DNA of 64,000 nt from Liolophura sinensis (Eukaryota; Mollusca; Polyplacophora; Chitonida; Chitonidae). This document shows positions 12,901 through 23,600 of the stretch, one piece after another. Position 1 is the first letter of the stretch. Every line of letters starts with the position of its first letter. Location of the stretch: the NCBI RefSeq assembly GCF_032854445.1, contig NC_088300.1:77615966-77679965 (forward strand). The letters run 5' to 3'. Under the pieces are notes generated by a model. It was given only the letters and a program-made list of their open reading frames with translations, ran no database searches and was not told where the DNA came from. Made by a program: the position numbers and the translations under genes.

Positions 12901-15754
12901 GTGATTTCCCCCTGGTCTAGCGTATTCCCAGCTTGCATGTACAGATGATGGGTATCGCGCCTTGTTACCTATGTGATTTCCCCCTGGTCTAGCGTATTCC
13001 CAGCTTGCATGTACAGATGATGGGTATTGCGCCTTGTTACGTATGTGATTTCCCCCTGGTCTAGCGGCTTCCCAGCTTGCATGTACAGATGATGGGTATC
13101 GCGCCTTGTTACCTATGTGATTTCCCCCTGGTCTAGCGTATTCCCAGCTTGCATGTACAGATGATGGGTATCGCGCCTTGTTACCTATGTGATTTCCCCC
13201 TGGTCTAGCGTATTCCCAGCTTGCATGTACAGATGATGGGTATTGCGCCTTGTTACGTATGTGATTTCCCCTTGGTCTAGCGTATTCCCAGCTTGCATGT
13301 ACAGATGATGGGTATCGCGCCTGGTTACGTATGTGATTTCCCCCTGGTCTAGCGTATTCCCAGCTTGCATGTACAGATGATGGGTATCGCGCCTTGTTAT
13401 GTATGTGATTTCCCCTTGGTCTAGCGTATTCCCAGCTTGCATGTACAGATGATGGGTATCGCGCCTTGTTACCTATGTGATTTCCCCCTGGTCTAGCATA
13501 TTCCCAGCTTGCATGTACAGATGATGGGTATCGCGCCTTGTTACCTATGTGATTTCCCCCTGGTCTAGCGTATTCCCAGCTTGCATGTACAGATGATGGG
13601 TAGCCTTGTTACGTATGTGATTTCCCCCTGGTCTAGCGTATTCCCAGCTTGCATGTACAGATGATGGGTATCGCGCCTTGTTATGTATGTGATTTCCCCC
13701 TGGTCTAGCGTATTCCCAGCTTGCATGTACAGATGATGGGTATCGCGCCTTGTTACCTATGTGATTTCCCCCTGGTCTAGCGTATTCCCAGCTTGCATGT
13801 ACAGATGATGGGTATCGTGCCTGGTTACCTATGTGATTTCCCCCTGGTCTAGCGTATTCCCAGCTTGCATGTACAGATGATGGGTATCGTGCCTGGTTAC
13901 GTATGTGATTTCCCCCTGGTCTAGCGTATTCCCAGCTTGCATGTACAGATGATGGGTATCGCACCTTGTTATGTATGTGATTTCCCCCTGGCCTAGCGTA
14001 TTCCCAGCTTGCATGTACAGATGATGGGTATCGCGCCTTGTTACCTATGTGATTTCCCCCTGGTCTAGCGTATTCCCAGCTTGCATGTACAGATGATGGG
14101 TATTGCGCCTTGTTACCTATGTGATTTCCCCCTGGTCTAGCGTATTCCCAGCTTGCATGTACAGATGATGGGTATCGCGCCTTGTTACCTATGTGATTTC
14201 CCTCTGGTCTAGCGTATTCCCAGCTTGCATGTACAGATGATGGGTATAGCGCCTTGTTGCCTATGTGATTTCCCCCTGGTCTAGCGTATTCCCAGCTTGC
14301 ATGTACAGATGATGGGTATCGCGCCTTGTTATGTATGTGATTTCCCCCTGGTCTAGCGTATTCCCAGCTTGCATGTACAGATGATGGGTATCGCGCCTTG
14401 TTACGTATGTGATTTCCCCCTGGTCTAGCGTATTCCCAGCTTGCATGTACAGATGATGGGTATCGCGCCTTGTTACCTATGTGATTTCCCCCTGGTCTAG
14501 CGTATTCCCAGCTTGCATGTACAGATGATGGGTATCGCGCCTTGTTACCTATGTGATTTCCCTCTAGTCTAGCGTGATTATGACTCATCCCTCCAGCTGG
14601 TCAACCCAGTCATAAAAAACTTTAGTTGCAATAACTGCTGATGGGTTTGAAAACATCCCACAGGGTGGGTGAAAACCAACTTAGACAGCACCCTTTGCAG
14701 GCTCTAACAGAAACAGACCCACAGATAGCTACCATCATTATTAGCAGAGGCACATGTAAGCTCAGAATTGCCTAAGAATGAATGACTGAATGCTTGGGGT
14801 TTAACGATGTACTTCAAGACAATGAATGAATGAATGAATGTTTGGGGTTTAACGTCATACTTAACAATATTTCAGTCATATGACCATGAGGAGCCATTTT
14901 GTTTGTTACATATACTGTGTCGCCCTGTGGTAGGGCAGTCCATGCTGCCAAAGTGCTGCCACCAAGCTGGGAAGATGCCCAGGACTCCAGGCATGACACT
15001 CCACCCAGTCACATTACAATGACACCGGGCAAACCAGTCCTTTTTCCTTGCTCTAACCTCTCAGTGTTGACTGCCAAGAGAGGCAGCAACAAGTATCATT
15101 TTCAAGGTCTTGGGTATGACCGGACCCGGGCTTGATCTCGGGTCACTTGACTTTGTGGTGAACACTCTAAGCATTTATAAGCCACCTAAGTGGTAGAACT
15201 GTATAGGAACCCAATGTATAACATTCACAGCTCTTCCATTCTTACCGCATTATTAAAAATGATCCCTTCATCTCCAATCAGCTTTTTTGTTTTCTTCATG
15301 GGGTTCTGGAAAAATCATGCACAAAACATCACTAAGAAACAATACAATCTGGTCATCATTTTACATACCCGTAAATAACAGGTTGAGATGAACCTGCAAC
15401 TGATATAATTTAAGAATTCCTGTTATGTACATGCAGTTTACAATTAACCAATGAAATCATTTATGTCATGATTAAAATTTGGTACGCTGACCATACGCTA
15501 CCATAATAACATTAAAGCTGTATGGGACTGAAATCTCAGCTGGTGATCAGAGACATATTTTACATGTCTGTAAAACTAAATGTTACCTGACCTCCCAGGT
15601 AAATGTCCTGATCATCAGTCAACACAAACACAATGTTCACAGAATTACTGCCTGCAGATGACGTCACTGTTCTGGTACATGTATGTATGAGCGTCATTGT
15701 GGTGGTCAGGGCTGTGAGGCTCACCAGTAAGCCTACAATTGGCATCCACATCAT
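3760..15754 (-). CDS. GNS: N-acetylglucosamine-6-sulfatase, copy A (12 exons, complete)
   Basis: Lysosomal glucosamine (N-acetyl)-6-sulfatase, which hydrolyses 6-sulfate from N-acetylglucosamine 6-sulfate during heparan and keratan sulfate breakdown. Exons in transcript order: 15587-15754, 15246-15305, 11719-11922, 11447-11512, 9841-9939, 9023-9190, 8305-8387, 6360-6478, 5612-5715, 4780-5001, 4391-4501, 3760-3927. All junctions are GT-AG and in frame, giving about 523 aa against 552 in human. A hydrophobic N-terminus ([13 protein letters not shown]) is a signal peptide. LTDDQD at 45-50 holds metal-binding aspartates. Sulfatase signature 1 ([13 protein letters not shown], 81-93) has the formylglycine Cys83, and signature 2 ([12 protein letters not shown]) is at 132-143. 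SDNG at 316-319 is the later metal-site motif. NCSS and NNTY are possible N-glycosylation sites. The start is the first in-frame ATG (15752-15754); a TTG precedes it. Introns 2, 4 and 7 hold large minisatellites, two of them exon-derived. Confidence 0.95.
3928..6359 (-). other. introns 8-11 of GNS copy A
   Basis: The non-coding parts between exons 12 and 8 (3928-4390, 4502-4779, 5002-5611, 5716-6359) contain no recognisable gene or element. A G-rich stretch (GGGTGGGG-like) sits at 4009-4060. The rest is ordinary AT-rich intron. Confidence 0.6.
6360..6478 (-). CDS. GNS: GNS copy A exon 8 (source of the adjacent minisatellite)
   Basis: This 119-nt exon encodes [15 protein letters not shown] through [10 protein letters not shown]. 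It starts by completing an Arg codon split with exon 7 and ends one base into a Gly codon. Its first ~28 nt and its acceptor are copied in the tandem array that begins at 6479. It differs from exon 8 of copy B at only two bases, one silent (CTG/TTG) and one Ser-to-Gly. Confidence 0.95.
6479..8170. repeat. ~70-bp minisatellite made from the 5' boundary of GNS exon 8 (copy A)
   Basis: About 24 units lie in intron 7, directly upstream of exon 8 in transcript direction. On the minus strand a unit has TTGTACAG (the exon 8 acceptor), then ATGGAGGAC and CTGTCTGTAGATGACATGG, which are exon 8 bases, then intron-like sequence. Exon 8 itself is the last unit. Units fall into sub-types (CACCATGTCAT, CACCACATCAT, TACCTTGTCAT on the plus strand). 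Plus-strand ORFs of up to 450 codons through this array are artefacts of a repeat with few stops. Confidence 0.95.
8171..10199 (-). other. GNS copy A introns 4 (part) to 6 around exons 5-7
   Basis: Exons 7 (8305-8387), 6 (9023-9190) and 5 (9841-9939) lie here; the intervening introns 8388-9022, 9191-9840 and the start of intron 4 contain no recognised element. A short triple repeat of ATGGAGCAAAAAA occurs at about 9370-9405. Confidence 0.6.
10200..11446. repeat. exon 4-derived minisatellite in GNS copy A intron 4
   Basis: About 22 units alternate between a 62-bp form and a 49-bp form, a composite of about 111 bp. The 62-bp form aligns across its length with exon 4 plus its donor: both share CAGTCCCA-CCACCAGTCCCAG, then an ACATG block, then ACACC and GCTGTA. 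Translated on the minus strand, units read GWDWWVGL, as exon 4 reads GWDWWMGL. The array ends exactly at the splice donor of exon 4 (exon low end 11447), so the exon looks like its terminal unit. Confidence 0.9.
11447..11512 (-). CDS. GNS: GNS copy A exon 4
   Basis: This 66-nt exon encodes [19 protein letters not shown] and three further residues, flanked by acceptor TTTGCAG and donor GTAGGT. The matching exon in copy B (33874-33939) has the same length and phase. The tandem array at 10200-11446 is derived from it. Confidence 0.95.
11719..11922 (-). CDS. GNS: GNS copy A exon 3, catalytic core
   Basis: This 204-nt exon holds both sulfatase signatures. [10 protein letters not shown] carries the cysteine oxidised to formylglycine by the sulfatase-modifying enzyme. 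[12 protein letters not shown] is signature 2. HNHNALNN and GNCSSPAWQ are typical GNS sequence, the latter with an N-glycosylation site. It is about 87% identical in protein to copy B exon 3. Confidence 0.97.
12045..14577. repeat. 72-bp minisatellite, about 35 copies, in GNS copy A intron 2
   Basis: This is the largest array in the window. The unit contains GGTCTAGCGTATTCCCAGC, TTGCATGTACAGATGATGGG and TATCGCGCCTTGTTACSTATG (S variable). Units are very uniform, so it expanded recently or is being homogenised. Because 72 is divisible by three, the minus strand reads through for up to 347 codons ([20 protein letters not shown] repeated). I found no similarity to a GNS exon, a start signal or a splice pattern that would make it coding. 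Confidence 0.97.
14777..15150 (-). mobile_element. tRNA-derived SINE, type I
   Basis: The left end is a GAATGAATG microsatellite followed by TTTGGGGTTTAACGTCATAC and CAGTCATATGAC, the 3' tail region. The right end, about 15110-15145, has the tRNA-like B-box region (GACCCGGGCTTGATCTCGGG on the plus strand; head on the minus strand). The body (GTGCTGCCACCAAGCTGG, AACCTCTCAGTG) also matches the reversed copy at 37528-37810. It lies in intron 2 of GNS copy A. Confidence 0.75.
15246..15305 (-). CDS. GNS: GNS copy A exon 2
   Basis: This 60-nt exon encodes [20 protein letters not shown], phase 0 at both ends, with donor GTAAGA and a CCAG acceptor. It matches the family segment just after LTDDQD (TPLKKTKALIGEMG in human). 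It has the same length as copy B exon 2. Confidence 0.93.
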
Positions 15755-17045
15755 CAAGGAGCAGCAGTCAACCTTCCAATTTCCAAAAATTCGTTTTAGT
15801 TACCAGTAGCATATAACCTATAATTAATTCGACCCAACTTAGCAAGTCAACACTTCATTGCGCTCAATCTTGTTTCCCCATGTTTTTATGTCATAATCAC
15901 AACAGCTTCCCTCAAAGAAGAAGCATAAACCTAGACAGACATACTATGAAATTGTAGAAACCCTATACCTCAGTACCCTATCAATTCTAGTAATCACAAC
16001 AAATTAAACTTTATTTATTTTTTTTGATTGGTCTTTTGCACCGTAAGAATATTTCACTTATACCATGGCGGTCAGCATTATGGTGGTAGGAAACTGGGCA
16101 AAGCCCATGCAGGGGAAACCCACAACCATCCACAGGTTGCTGACAGACCATAATTCCCAGCATGGCCTGGATTTGAACTCACAACGACGGCATTGGTGGG
16201 AGGCTCCTGGGTCATTGTACCACATTAGAATTAAGTAAAGATCAGTTTTCATTTTGTCAAACAGTATAGCCTCTGAGTCATGTTGTAGAGAACTAGCATT
16301 AGGCCTACAATTTCCGTTATCACAGGGAATGTATTACAGTATGAACTATCGTCTGCTTCATAATATATATAAGGGATAACTTGACTTTGGATCTTGGCGG
16401 AGATATCTCTGACTATGGTCAGCACCAGAAACTGATATCTGGGACAGAAATGAAAGTGAAACCGGTGTCAGCCTACCCCGCTGGCCTACTGTTTTACAAC
16501 AACAACAACAACAACTTCAGACCCAGTTATCACAGATGTGAAATTTACAAATATTTACCATTATAATGCATGAACGATGCGTTCTGTTATAAAGAAACAT
16601 TTGCTTATTAAATCGATATAATGTCCCCGTTAATGAGTATGTATCTATTATTTGCGTCTAAAGTTACTTACCACGCGCTCATATGCCCACAAATATTTGA
16701 GTTATTCCCCCTTGTCCCCAAGGTTATCTCCCCTCGTGATCTTTTATTTTAGCGCTTGGTATGCATATGTAAAGGTTCTGAAAACAATTTTCATTAGCTA
16801 AGAGCTCTTTTCTTTTTCATTTGTATGTGTTTGGCAACAAAATAATAAAGACGCCATTTCAATCTTGAGAACTCTTAAAATGATCACACCACAAAGCAAT
16901 TATTTTCATGTAGACCTACTTTCACTACTAAATATTTTGATGTATGAATGAACAAAGATACCCCTGTGTTCTATAAAATATATAAAATAGAGAGTAAAAC
17001 TAGACCTGCAACAGCAGTGCGATAGTTGGCAAATCAAGCACTGTA
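15755..17045. other. region upstream of GNS copy A
   Basis: This is the presumed 5' UTR and promoter of copy A. No CACGTG E-box is seen between 15755 and 16700, unlike copy B. It contains a SINE (16010-16235) and a short AAC repeat at about 16497-16515. No gene is recognised. Confidence 0.5.
16010..16235 (-). mobile_element. tRNA-derived SINE, type II
   Basis: The T-rich left end (TTTATTTATTTTTTTT) is a poly(A)/AAAT tail read on the minus strand. Then come ATTGGTCTTTTGCACCGTA, AGAATATTTCACTTATACC, GGTCAGCATTATGGTGG and GGTTGCTGACAGACC. The right end carries the tRNA-like head (CTCCTGGGTCATTGTACC). The same element recurs at 57412-57625 and, truncated, at 23155-23330 and 32200-32296. Confidence 0.75.
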
Positions 17046-18195
17046 CTGACACCAGCTTACCCAGTATTCTGTAACTGCTGAGTGCCACAGTCTAAGGTGT
17101 CAAAACATTGTACTGACACCAGGTTACCCAGTGTTCTGTAACTGCTGAATACTACAGTCTAAGGTATCAAAACATTGTACTGACACCAGGTTACCCAGTG
17201 TTCTGTAACTGCTGAGTGCCACAGTCTAAGGTATCTAATATTGTGCTGACACCAGGTTACCCAGTGTTCTTTAACTGCTGAGTGCCACAGCCAATGTATC
17301 TAATATTGTGCTGACACCAGGTCACCTAGTGTTATGTAACTGCTGAGTGCCACAGTCTAAGGTATCTAATATTGTGCTGACACCAGGTCACCTAGTGTTA
17401 TGTAACTGCTGAGTGCCACAGCATAAGGTATCAAATATTGTACTGACACCAGGTCACCCAGTATTCTGTAACTGCTGAGTGCCACAGTCTAAGGTATCTA
17501 ATATTGTGCTGACACCAGGTCACCCAGTGTTCTGTAACTGCTGAGTGTCACAGCCTAAGGTATCAAATATTGTACTGACACCAGGTCATCCAGCGCTCTG
17601 TAACTGCTGAGTGCCACAGCCTAAGGTATCTAATATTGTGCTGACACCAGGTCACCCAGTGTTTTGTAACTCCTGAGCATTACAGCCTAAGCTATCAGAC
17701 ATTGTACTGACACCAGGTCACCTAGTGTTCTGTAACTGCTGAGTGCCACAGTCTAAGGTATCAGACATTGTACTGACACCAGGTCACCCAGTGTTCTGTA
17801 ACTGCTGAGTGCCAAAGGTATCAAACATTGTACTGACTCTGGGTCACCCAGTGTTCTGAAATCGCTGAGTACCACAGCCTAAGATGTCAGACATTGTACT
17901 GACACCAGGTCACCCAGTGTTATGTAACTGTTGAGTGCCACAGTTTAAGGTATCAAACATTGTACTGACAACCAGAATACCCAGTGCTCTGTAACTGCTG
18001 AGTGCCACAGCCAAAGGTATGTAATATTGTGCTGACACCAGGTCACCCAGTATTCTGTAACTGCTGAGTGCCACAGGCTAAGGTATGTAATATTGCGCTG
18101 ACACCAGGTCACCCAGTGTTATGTAACTGCTGAGTGCCACAGCCAAAGGTATGTAATATTGCGCTGACACCAGGTCACCTGCTGAGTGCCAAACC
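17046..18195. repeat. 66-bp minisatellite, about 17 copies, between GNS copies A and B
   Basis: The unit contains ATTGTGCTGACACCAGGTCA, CCCAGTGTTCTGTAACTGCT and GAGTGCCACAGTCTAAGG. Divergence between units is moderate (several substitutions per unit), so it is older than the 72-bp array. It lies in the only sizeable spacer between the two sulfatase genes. Confidence 0.95.
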
Positions 18196-18680
18196 AGTTA
18201 TTCATATGAACTAATCATGAACAAAAATCCAAGAAATGTCTTTTAAACGATTATAATGTTTATTGTCCATTACTTATTTGGGAGTAAGAAATATTCACAT
18301 ATCAACAAAAATCAGACTCAAAATTACAAAAGTTATGCCAATAAAGCGTGCAAATGTCACCAACTCACCACACACATCTATACTTTAGGAGTCTTCACTG
18401 CTTTCAGAAATTCACTAGTAAGGTCAATGATGAAAGTATAAGCAATCAGTCCAATCGATCAAAGAAAATTCCTTCCCACAATACGTCCTCTTCATCTTTA
18501 TGTCTATCAATAATATAAATGTCAGTGATCTGGTCCATCAGTTATCAGTCTCAACACCATGTCCATCTAACACAGTCTGTGTTTTTCGCTATTTTGATCC
18601 ATCAGCTAAGAAATTTTATTAATGCGAGTATTTCACATGTAATTCTGAAGAATCTCTGTAAGATTACTCTCAAAACTGTC
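18196..18680 (-). other. 3' flank of the distal GNS-B terminal exon
   Basis: TTTATT at 18615-18620 reads AATAAA on the minus strand, 61 nt after the stop of the distal terminal exon (18681-18683), and is a good polyadenylation signal. The remainder shows nothing recognisable. Confidence 0.55.
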
Positions 18681-18860
18681 TTATTCATGTAATTTTTGAA
18701 TTGACTTTGGTTGCAAAGTTTGTTTGCAATTTTCTCCAGCACATCTGGCCATGGAATACAGCAAGTCCTTGTACTTAGCAAGTTTGGCTTCTCCTACTGC
18801 AGGGTAGAGGTTGGTAAGCTCAAATGGGTCCTCTGTCACATCATAATGTTCAATGAAATG
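18681..18860 (-). CDS. GNS: distal alternative terminal exon 12' of GNS copy B
   Basis: It encodes HFIEHYDVTEDPFELTNLYP through to CAGENCKQTLQPKS and ends at a TGA or TAA-type stop at 18681. It is 180 nt, the same length as the proximal terminal exon at 24178-24357, with a pyrimidine-rich acceptor ending CTTACAG. It pairs with exon 11' at 19862-19975. No exons 1-10 lie between it and the proximal pair, so it is either an alternative 3' end of copy B or the remnant of a third gene. Confidence 0.85.
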   Translation of the reverse strand, partial: HFIEHYDVTEDPFELTNLYPAVGEAKLAKYKDLLYSMARCAGENCKQTLQPKSIQKLHE

Positions 18861-19861
18861 CTGTAAGGAGGAAAAAAAGCATAGACAATAGTAATACATG
18901 CGAAAACAAAATTCTAAAAACAAACCCCCAACAGTTCACTATTTAATTATTGGCATTGTAATGTATACTACATTTAAACCTACAGTAAACCTCAAAAGTA
19001 TTCTGGTATGTATATACAATGTGAAGAGGGAGAGCAAACAGCTAAAGATTTCAGATGGATGGAAAACACATAAAAACTCTTGTGAAAGAAATACACCCTG
19101 TGACTAGATCCACAGATGGCCACTAATACCGGTAACAATAATGGTACAAAAATCCAGATGAAACCAACACTAAAACTGTTTTCAATCAGATTCTATGGTG
19201 GTCTGTTGGAACTCACTGATGTCACAACCATGTTTTTAGTTTGAAATATTTTGGTTTAAGGTCCAATCATTTAATGCATTCATACTTTTATAAATGTATA
19301 TACATTTTGAACAATGAAATATATTAGACTCTATGCCTTAAGCGGCAAATACCAGCCGTGACATCACTGGTCCCAGTGTGGTCTGAAAAGCCAGTGCAGA
19401 ATCCAAAGTTTCAAATGCACTTTATTAGGTTGAAAACATTCTAAAAAAATCGACTTCCTTGGGCAGTGCTTAATGGTATTTTATCTGCCATATACTTCAT
19501 AGTAGTTATTCTCTGCCTTTAACTTGGGACTGCAAAGTCTACACATTGAACATATAATTGTCTTAGTAAACATTTCACTAATGCACTGATCTGTTTCTAA
19601 CCATGTCTATAACAAGGGCTTAACTACTCAAACTCCTCAACATTTTCGCACATGAAGGAGCATCCTTTTCAGTTTCAGGGCTTCACAAAAAATAGAAATT
19701 TTATCGGCCAACACAGAATAATGGAAACAGAATATGCTTAAATAAACATCTTACAAACATTTGAAAAGATTAAGAATTACAGTAAAATGACCGCTTCATG
19801 CAAAAGAGCTTTATTTACCCAGTATATCATATGTATATATAAAGTCACACAGCTATCTTAC

Positions 19862-19975
19862 ATTATCATCAGGAATCTCACAGTACTTGACATCAATGCC
19901 ATCCTCCTTAACGCGCACACAGGAAAACGTATTGTTCTTAGAGTCACACAAAGCAGGGCAATAATCTTGACAAGC
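19862..19975 (-). CDS. GNS: distal alternative penultimate exon 11' of GNS copy B
   Basis: This 114-nt, phase 0-0 exon encodes ACQDYCPALCDSKNNTFSCV and then VKYCEIPDDN. It matches exon 11 of A and B but has one extra codon and shifted cysteines (C-x3-C-x3-C instead of C-x3-C-x-C). Acceptor TTTGCAG and donor GTAAGA are intact. It can join in frame to exon 10 of copy B (26705-26917). A 30-bp minisatellite abuts its acceptor. Confidence 0.85.
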
Positions 19976-19984
19976 CTGCAAATT

Positions 19985-20515
19985 TAAATCACAATAACAA
20001 TACAGTATAAACATATAACAAACAAACATAGGAATACAGTATACATGTACAACAAACATAGGAATACAGTATGAACATATGACAAACATAGGAATACAGT
20101 ATGAACATATAACAAACATAGGAATACAGTATGAACATATAACAAACATAGGAATACAGTATGAACATATGACAAACATAGGAATACAGTATGAACATAT
20201 AATAAACATAGGAATACAGTATGAACGTATAACAAACATAGGAATACAGTATGAACATACAACAAACATAGGAATACAGTATACACGTACAACAAACATA
20301 GGAATACAGTATACACGTACAACAAACATAGGAATACAGTATACACGTACAACAAACATAGGAATACAGTATACACGTACAACAAACATAGGAATACAGT
20401 ATACACGTACAACAAACATAGGAATACAGTATACACGTACAACAAACATAGGAATACAGTATGAACGTACAACAAACATAGGAATACAGTATGAACATAC
20501 AACAGACGTAGGGAA
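19985..20515. repeat. 30-bp minisatellite, about 17 copies, abutting exon 11'
   Basis: The unit is ACAAACATAGGAATACAGTA plus TGAACATA or TACACGTA. Two unit forms are sorted along the array: TGAACATAT at the left and TACACGTAC in the middle. It starts about 10 nt from the exon 11' acceptor. All frames are open because 30 is divisible by three and the unit lacks stops; the resulting ORFs on both strands are not genes. Confidence 0.97.
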
Positions 20516-20529
20516 AAACAATAAAGACT

Positions 20530-20690
20530 ACTGTTTTCCAGATACAGGTGAGTGTATAGGTAAGCGTCTTGACCTACCTTACAGGTGAGTGTACAGGTGA
20601 GCGCCTTGACCTACCTTACAGGTGAGTGTATTGGTGAGCGTCTTGACCTACCTTACAGGTGAGTGTACAGGTGAGCGTCTTAACCTAACT
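20530..20690. repeat. ~37-bp short tandem repeat, four copies
   Basis: Units of ACAGGTGAGTGTACAGGTGA then GCGTCTTGACCTACCTT directly follow the 30-bp array. Each unit contains CAGGTGAGT, a perfect plus-strand splice-donor-like sequence, but it is antisense to the sulfatase gene. Confidence 0.8.
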
Positions 20691-23600
20691 AATTTCTTAT
20701 CACCAAGTCCTGTATGAAGAATTAAGTGATAGTGTATGTGTTTATACAAGTGATAGGGTATGTGTTCATATAGCACCAGGCAACAGGCAGGGTGTGGCTG
20801 CAACAAGCAGGTGATTGCTAGGGAGTGAGGCAGCTTCTCGGAGCAGTTGCTCTGTAGGCTTTGTCAGATGAACACCAGGGTAGTGATGAGTGTAGGTGTG
20901 AGATGGGGTGAGGAGAGGATTGGCGGAATGTGCATAGCAGCAGAAACACTGCCATAAATCGCATCAATCTGACACTGGAGACAACCATCCTTACATTATG
21001 CTAGAAGAATACCTGAACATGTAAACATACACTACCTGGATTGTACAGGAAAGTTCAGCATCACAACAATGGTCACCTCCATTCCTGCAGGAGGGCAGTG
21101 AAAGAGTTTTGCTTGGCAAAAGAGTCTTGCTTGATGCAATGGTGTATTTCATGATAAGAAATTGTACCACTTCCTCCTTTCCTTCTTTTCTGAGAGAAAA
21201 CACTGGCGCTGCGAGATCTCAACATTTTGTCATGGTACCATACAACATTTTGTCATGGTACCATACAACATTTTGTCATGGTGCCATACAACATTTTGCT
21301 CATAACCCGAGAATTTCAAACATATCAAGCTTCTCCCTGCAACTTTACAGTGATCAAGAAAAAAAAATGATCACTTGGAATTGGAATATCTCGATGGCTG
21401 TGTGATTTTATCATGTTCTGATCCAGTGCTTGCTCTTGAACTTTGTATGCTACACAGCACTGTGTCAGTGTCTAAAGACTGGTGTCAGATTCTCAGAGAT
21501 CGTACACTGGGTTCAGCTGTCTGTCACAGTGTCATGGTTTCACCAAATACATGATCAGAGCACTGTGTCAGTGTCTGAAGACGGGTGTCAACTTCCCACA
21601 GCAGGTACAATGAGTTCAGGTGTCTATCATGGTGTAAAGGTTTTACCAAATACATGATCTGAGCACTGTTTCAGCGTCTGAAGACTGGTGTCAACTTCCC
21701 ACAGCAGGTACAATGGGTTCAGGTGTCTGTCACAGTGTCAAGGTTTTACCAAATACATGATCACAGCTAACTGTAAGTTATATAGAATGTATGTAGTAGG
21801 TGAATGGTCTAGGAACATTTGCAGATCATTTGTCCACAGTTACATGTATATCAGTTTCATACTGTATGACAATACTGTATTACAATATATTAAATTGTAA
21901 AGCCTTAACCGTTTAAACTTAAATTATTAAAAAGTAAAAACTGGAGATCTTGGATATTTCTGTAAACTGAGCTATCAACAATACGCTTGATTGGATGACT
22001 TGTTCAAAGTTCTCAGTATTGGTAATATATGTACTGGCATATGGCATGTACTGCTATCAAACTTTCACATAAACTTTTTAACCAGAATGATTGTCTGGTT
22101 AAAAGGTTTCAGTATTTTCAAACTTGGTTATATTTGCATATCTTGCCATTAAATGTTTACAGGATTCTAACACAAGTTAAGTGACACATGCATTTTGTAA
22201 GAAAACAGTAACAATACATGTAAAATACTGAAATGTGACTTTGTGTATTTATTGATACTATCAATTGTATAAAAGGTTTGGAAGATAAGGTAACAATGAA
22301 ATAATATAAAGAAAACAGTAAATACCACCAAATTTGTACAAAAATAGCAAAATGGCACAAGATGTTGTGCACAGTTGCCATTTTGTTACATGTTAAATTA
22401 CATGATGTACAAGATCAGCTACTCTGTTACATAAAACAGACAAGTGCAGTAAAAAAAACTAACACATCAATGATCCAAGATTTTTACACAAGCCTGGAAT
22501 GCAAAAAGTCCTTTCACAGAAGGCATTTGGAAACAAAAAGGACAAAGTGTACATACTGTTTCCACTTTACAACAGAAAAGTTAAATACTATCAAAACAAC
22601 AACCATTGCTGCAAAACTGAAACTAAAACGTAACATAAAGACCGATACAATAATTTCATTACACAATTATCGTTATAAATGAACTGGCCTTAATGTGCCG
22701 ATATTCACATATCAACAATATATGTATGTACAATGTATCAACAATGTTAATTTAGCCTTACATTCCTGAAGGTTTCATAAAACCTATTTACTGAGATTTA
22801 AAATTGATCTAAAGAAGTAGTTGATATTGGCATCAAGCTGTGGCGGACATATTTCTACCGCCTGAACTGACCTAAGCCTTTTGTTGCCAGCTAAAGTAGG
22901 AGTCAAAATACCATAAGGGGTGTATCCAAACCACATCTACTGCCTGAGCATTTACTCTTAACTAGTAAGTGTGCCATCTTTCTCTAATAAAACTTGTCAA
23001 ACTGATTGATACAGACCTTGAACCACAAACCAACCGAAATGCTTAATTGGTTCACCACTATTTCCATTTACAATTTGTTACTTCTCCATAAAATACATTC
23101 TTCATACAAACAGGGAGCTCCTAACAAAATTGAGTCTTGTGCTTATTAAACTCACAGTCTCAAACGGTCTCCGGCCGTAAGTGAGAGCTCTGTCAGCAAC
23201 CTGCAGATGGTTGTGGGTTTCCCCCGGGATCTGCTTGTTTTCCTCCCACCATAATGTTGGACGCTCTCGGATAAGTGAAATATTCTTGAGTACAGCATAA
23301 AACACCAAACAAATAAATAAGTAAATAGATCAAACCCATGGGCCATTCTGCATGTGAGATATAAAGGAATGATCTAGCTGGATAATCTGAGTCCTTTTTT
23401 GATTCTCAAATCTGTCACAGGCCTATTCACCATTTTTACATAAACAAATAACACAAAGCATTAAAATTTATTGTTTGGGAATCCCAAACTTCTCACCTCC
23501 AAATCCTTTTGATCAATTCAAAAGTGTCCTGGATCAGACCGTAGATATGGGGATCGTATATTGTTATATCTTCACAGGTAACTATGGTTACATGTACTCA

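Noticed and set aside
11983-14588. 277- and 347-codon minus-strand ORFs of repeated [20 protein letters not shown]
   Set aside because: They are produced by the 72-bp intronic array, whose length is divisible by three; other frames are open too.
15755-15757. TTG upstream of the copy A start codon as translation start
   Set aside because: The ATG immediately downstream (15752-15754) is the normal eukaryotic choice and gives a proper signal peptide.
19853-20588. Hydrophobic repeat ORFs (CIPMFVV and FLCLLYVHTV types) on both strands
   Set aside because: These come from the stop-free 30-bp repeat. Only the part at 19862-19975 in one frame is a real exon.
20991-21203. Cysteine-containing minus-strand ORF (SCRNGGDHCCDAELSCTIQ) with a possible donor
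   Set aside because: I tested it as an extra GNS exon 11. The cysteine spacing and flanking residues do not match the family, and no clear acceptor was found.
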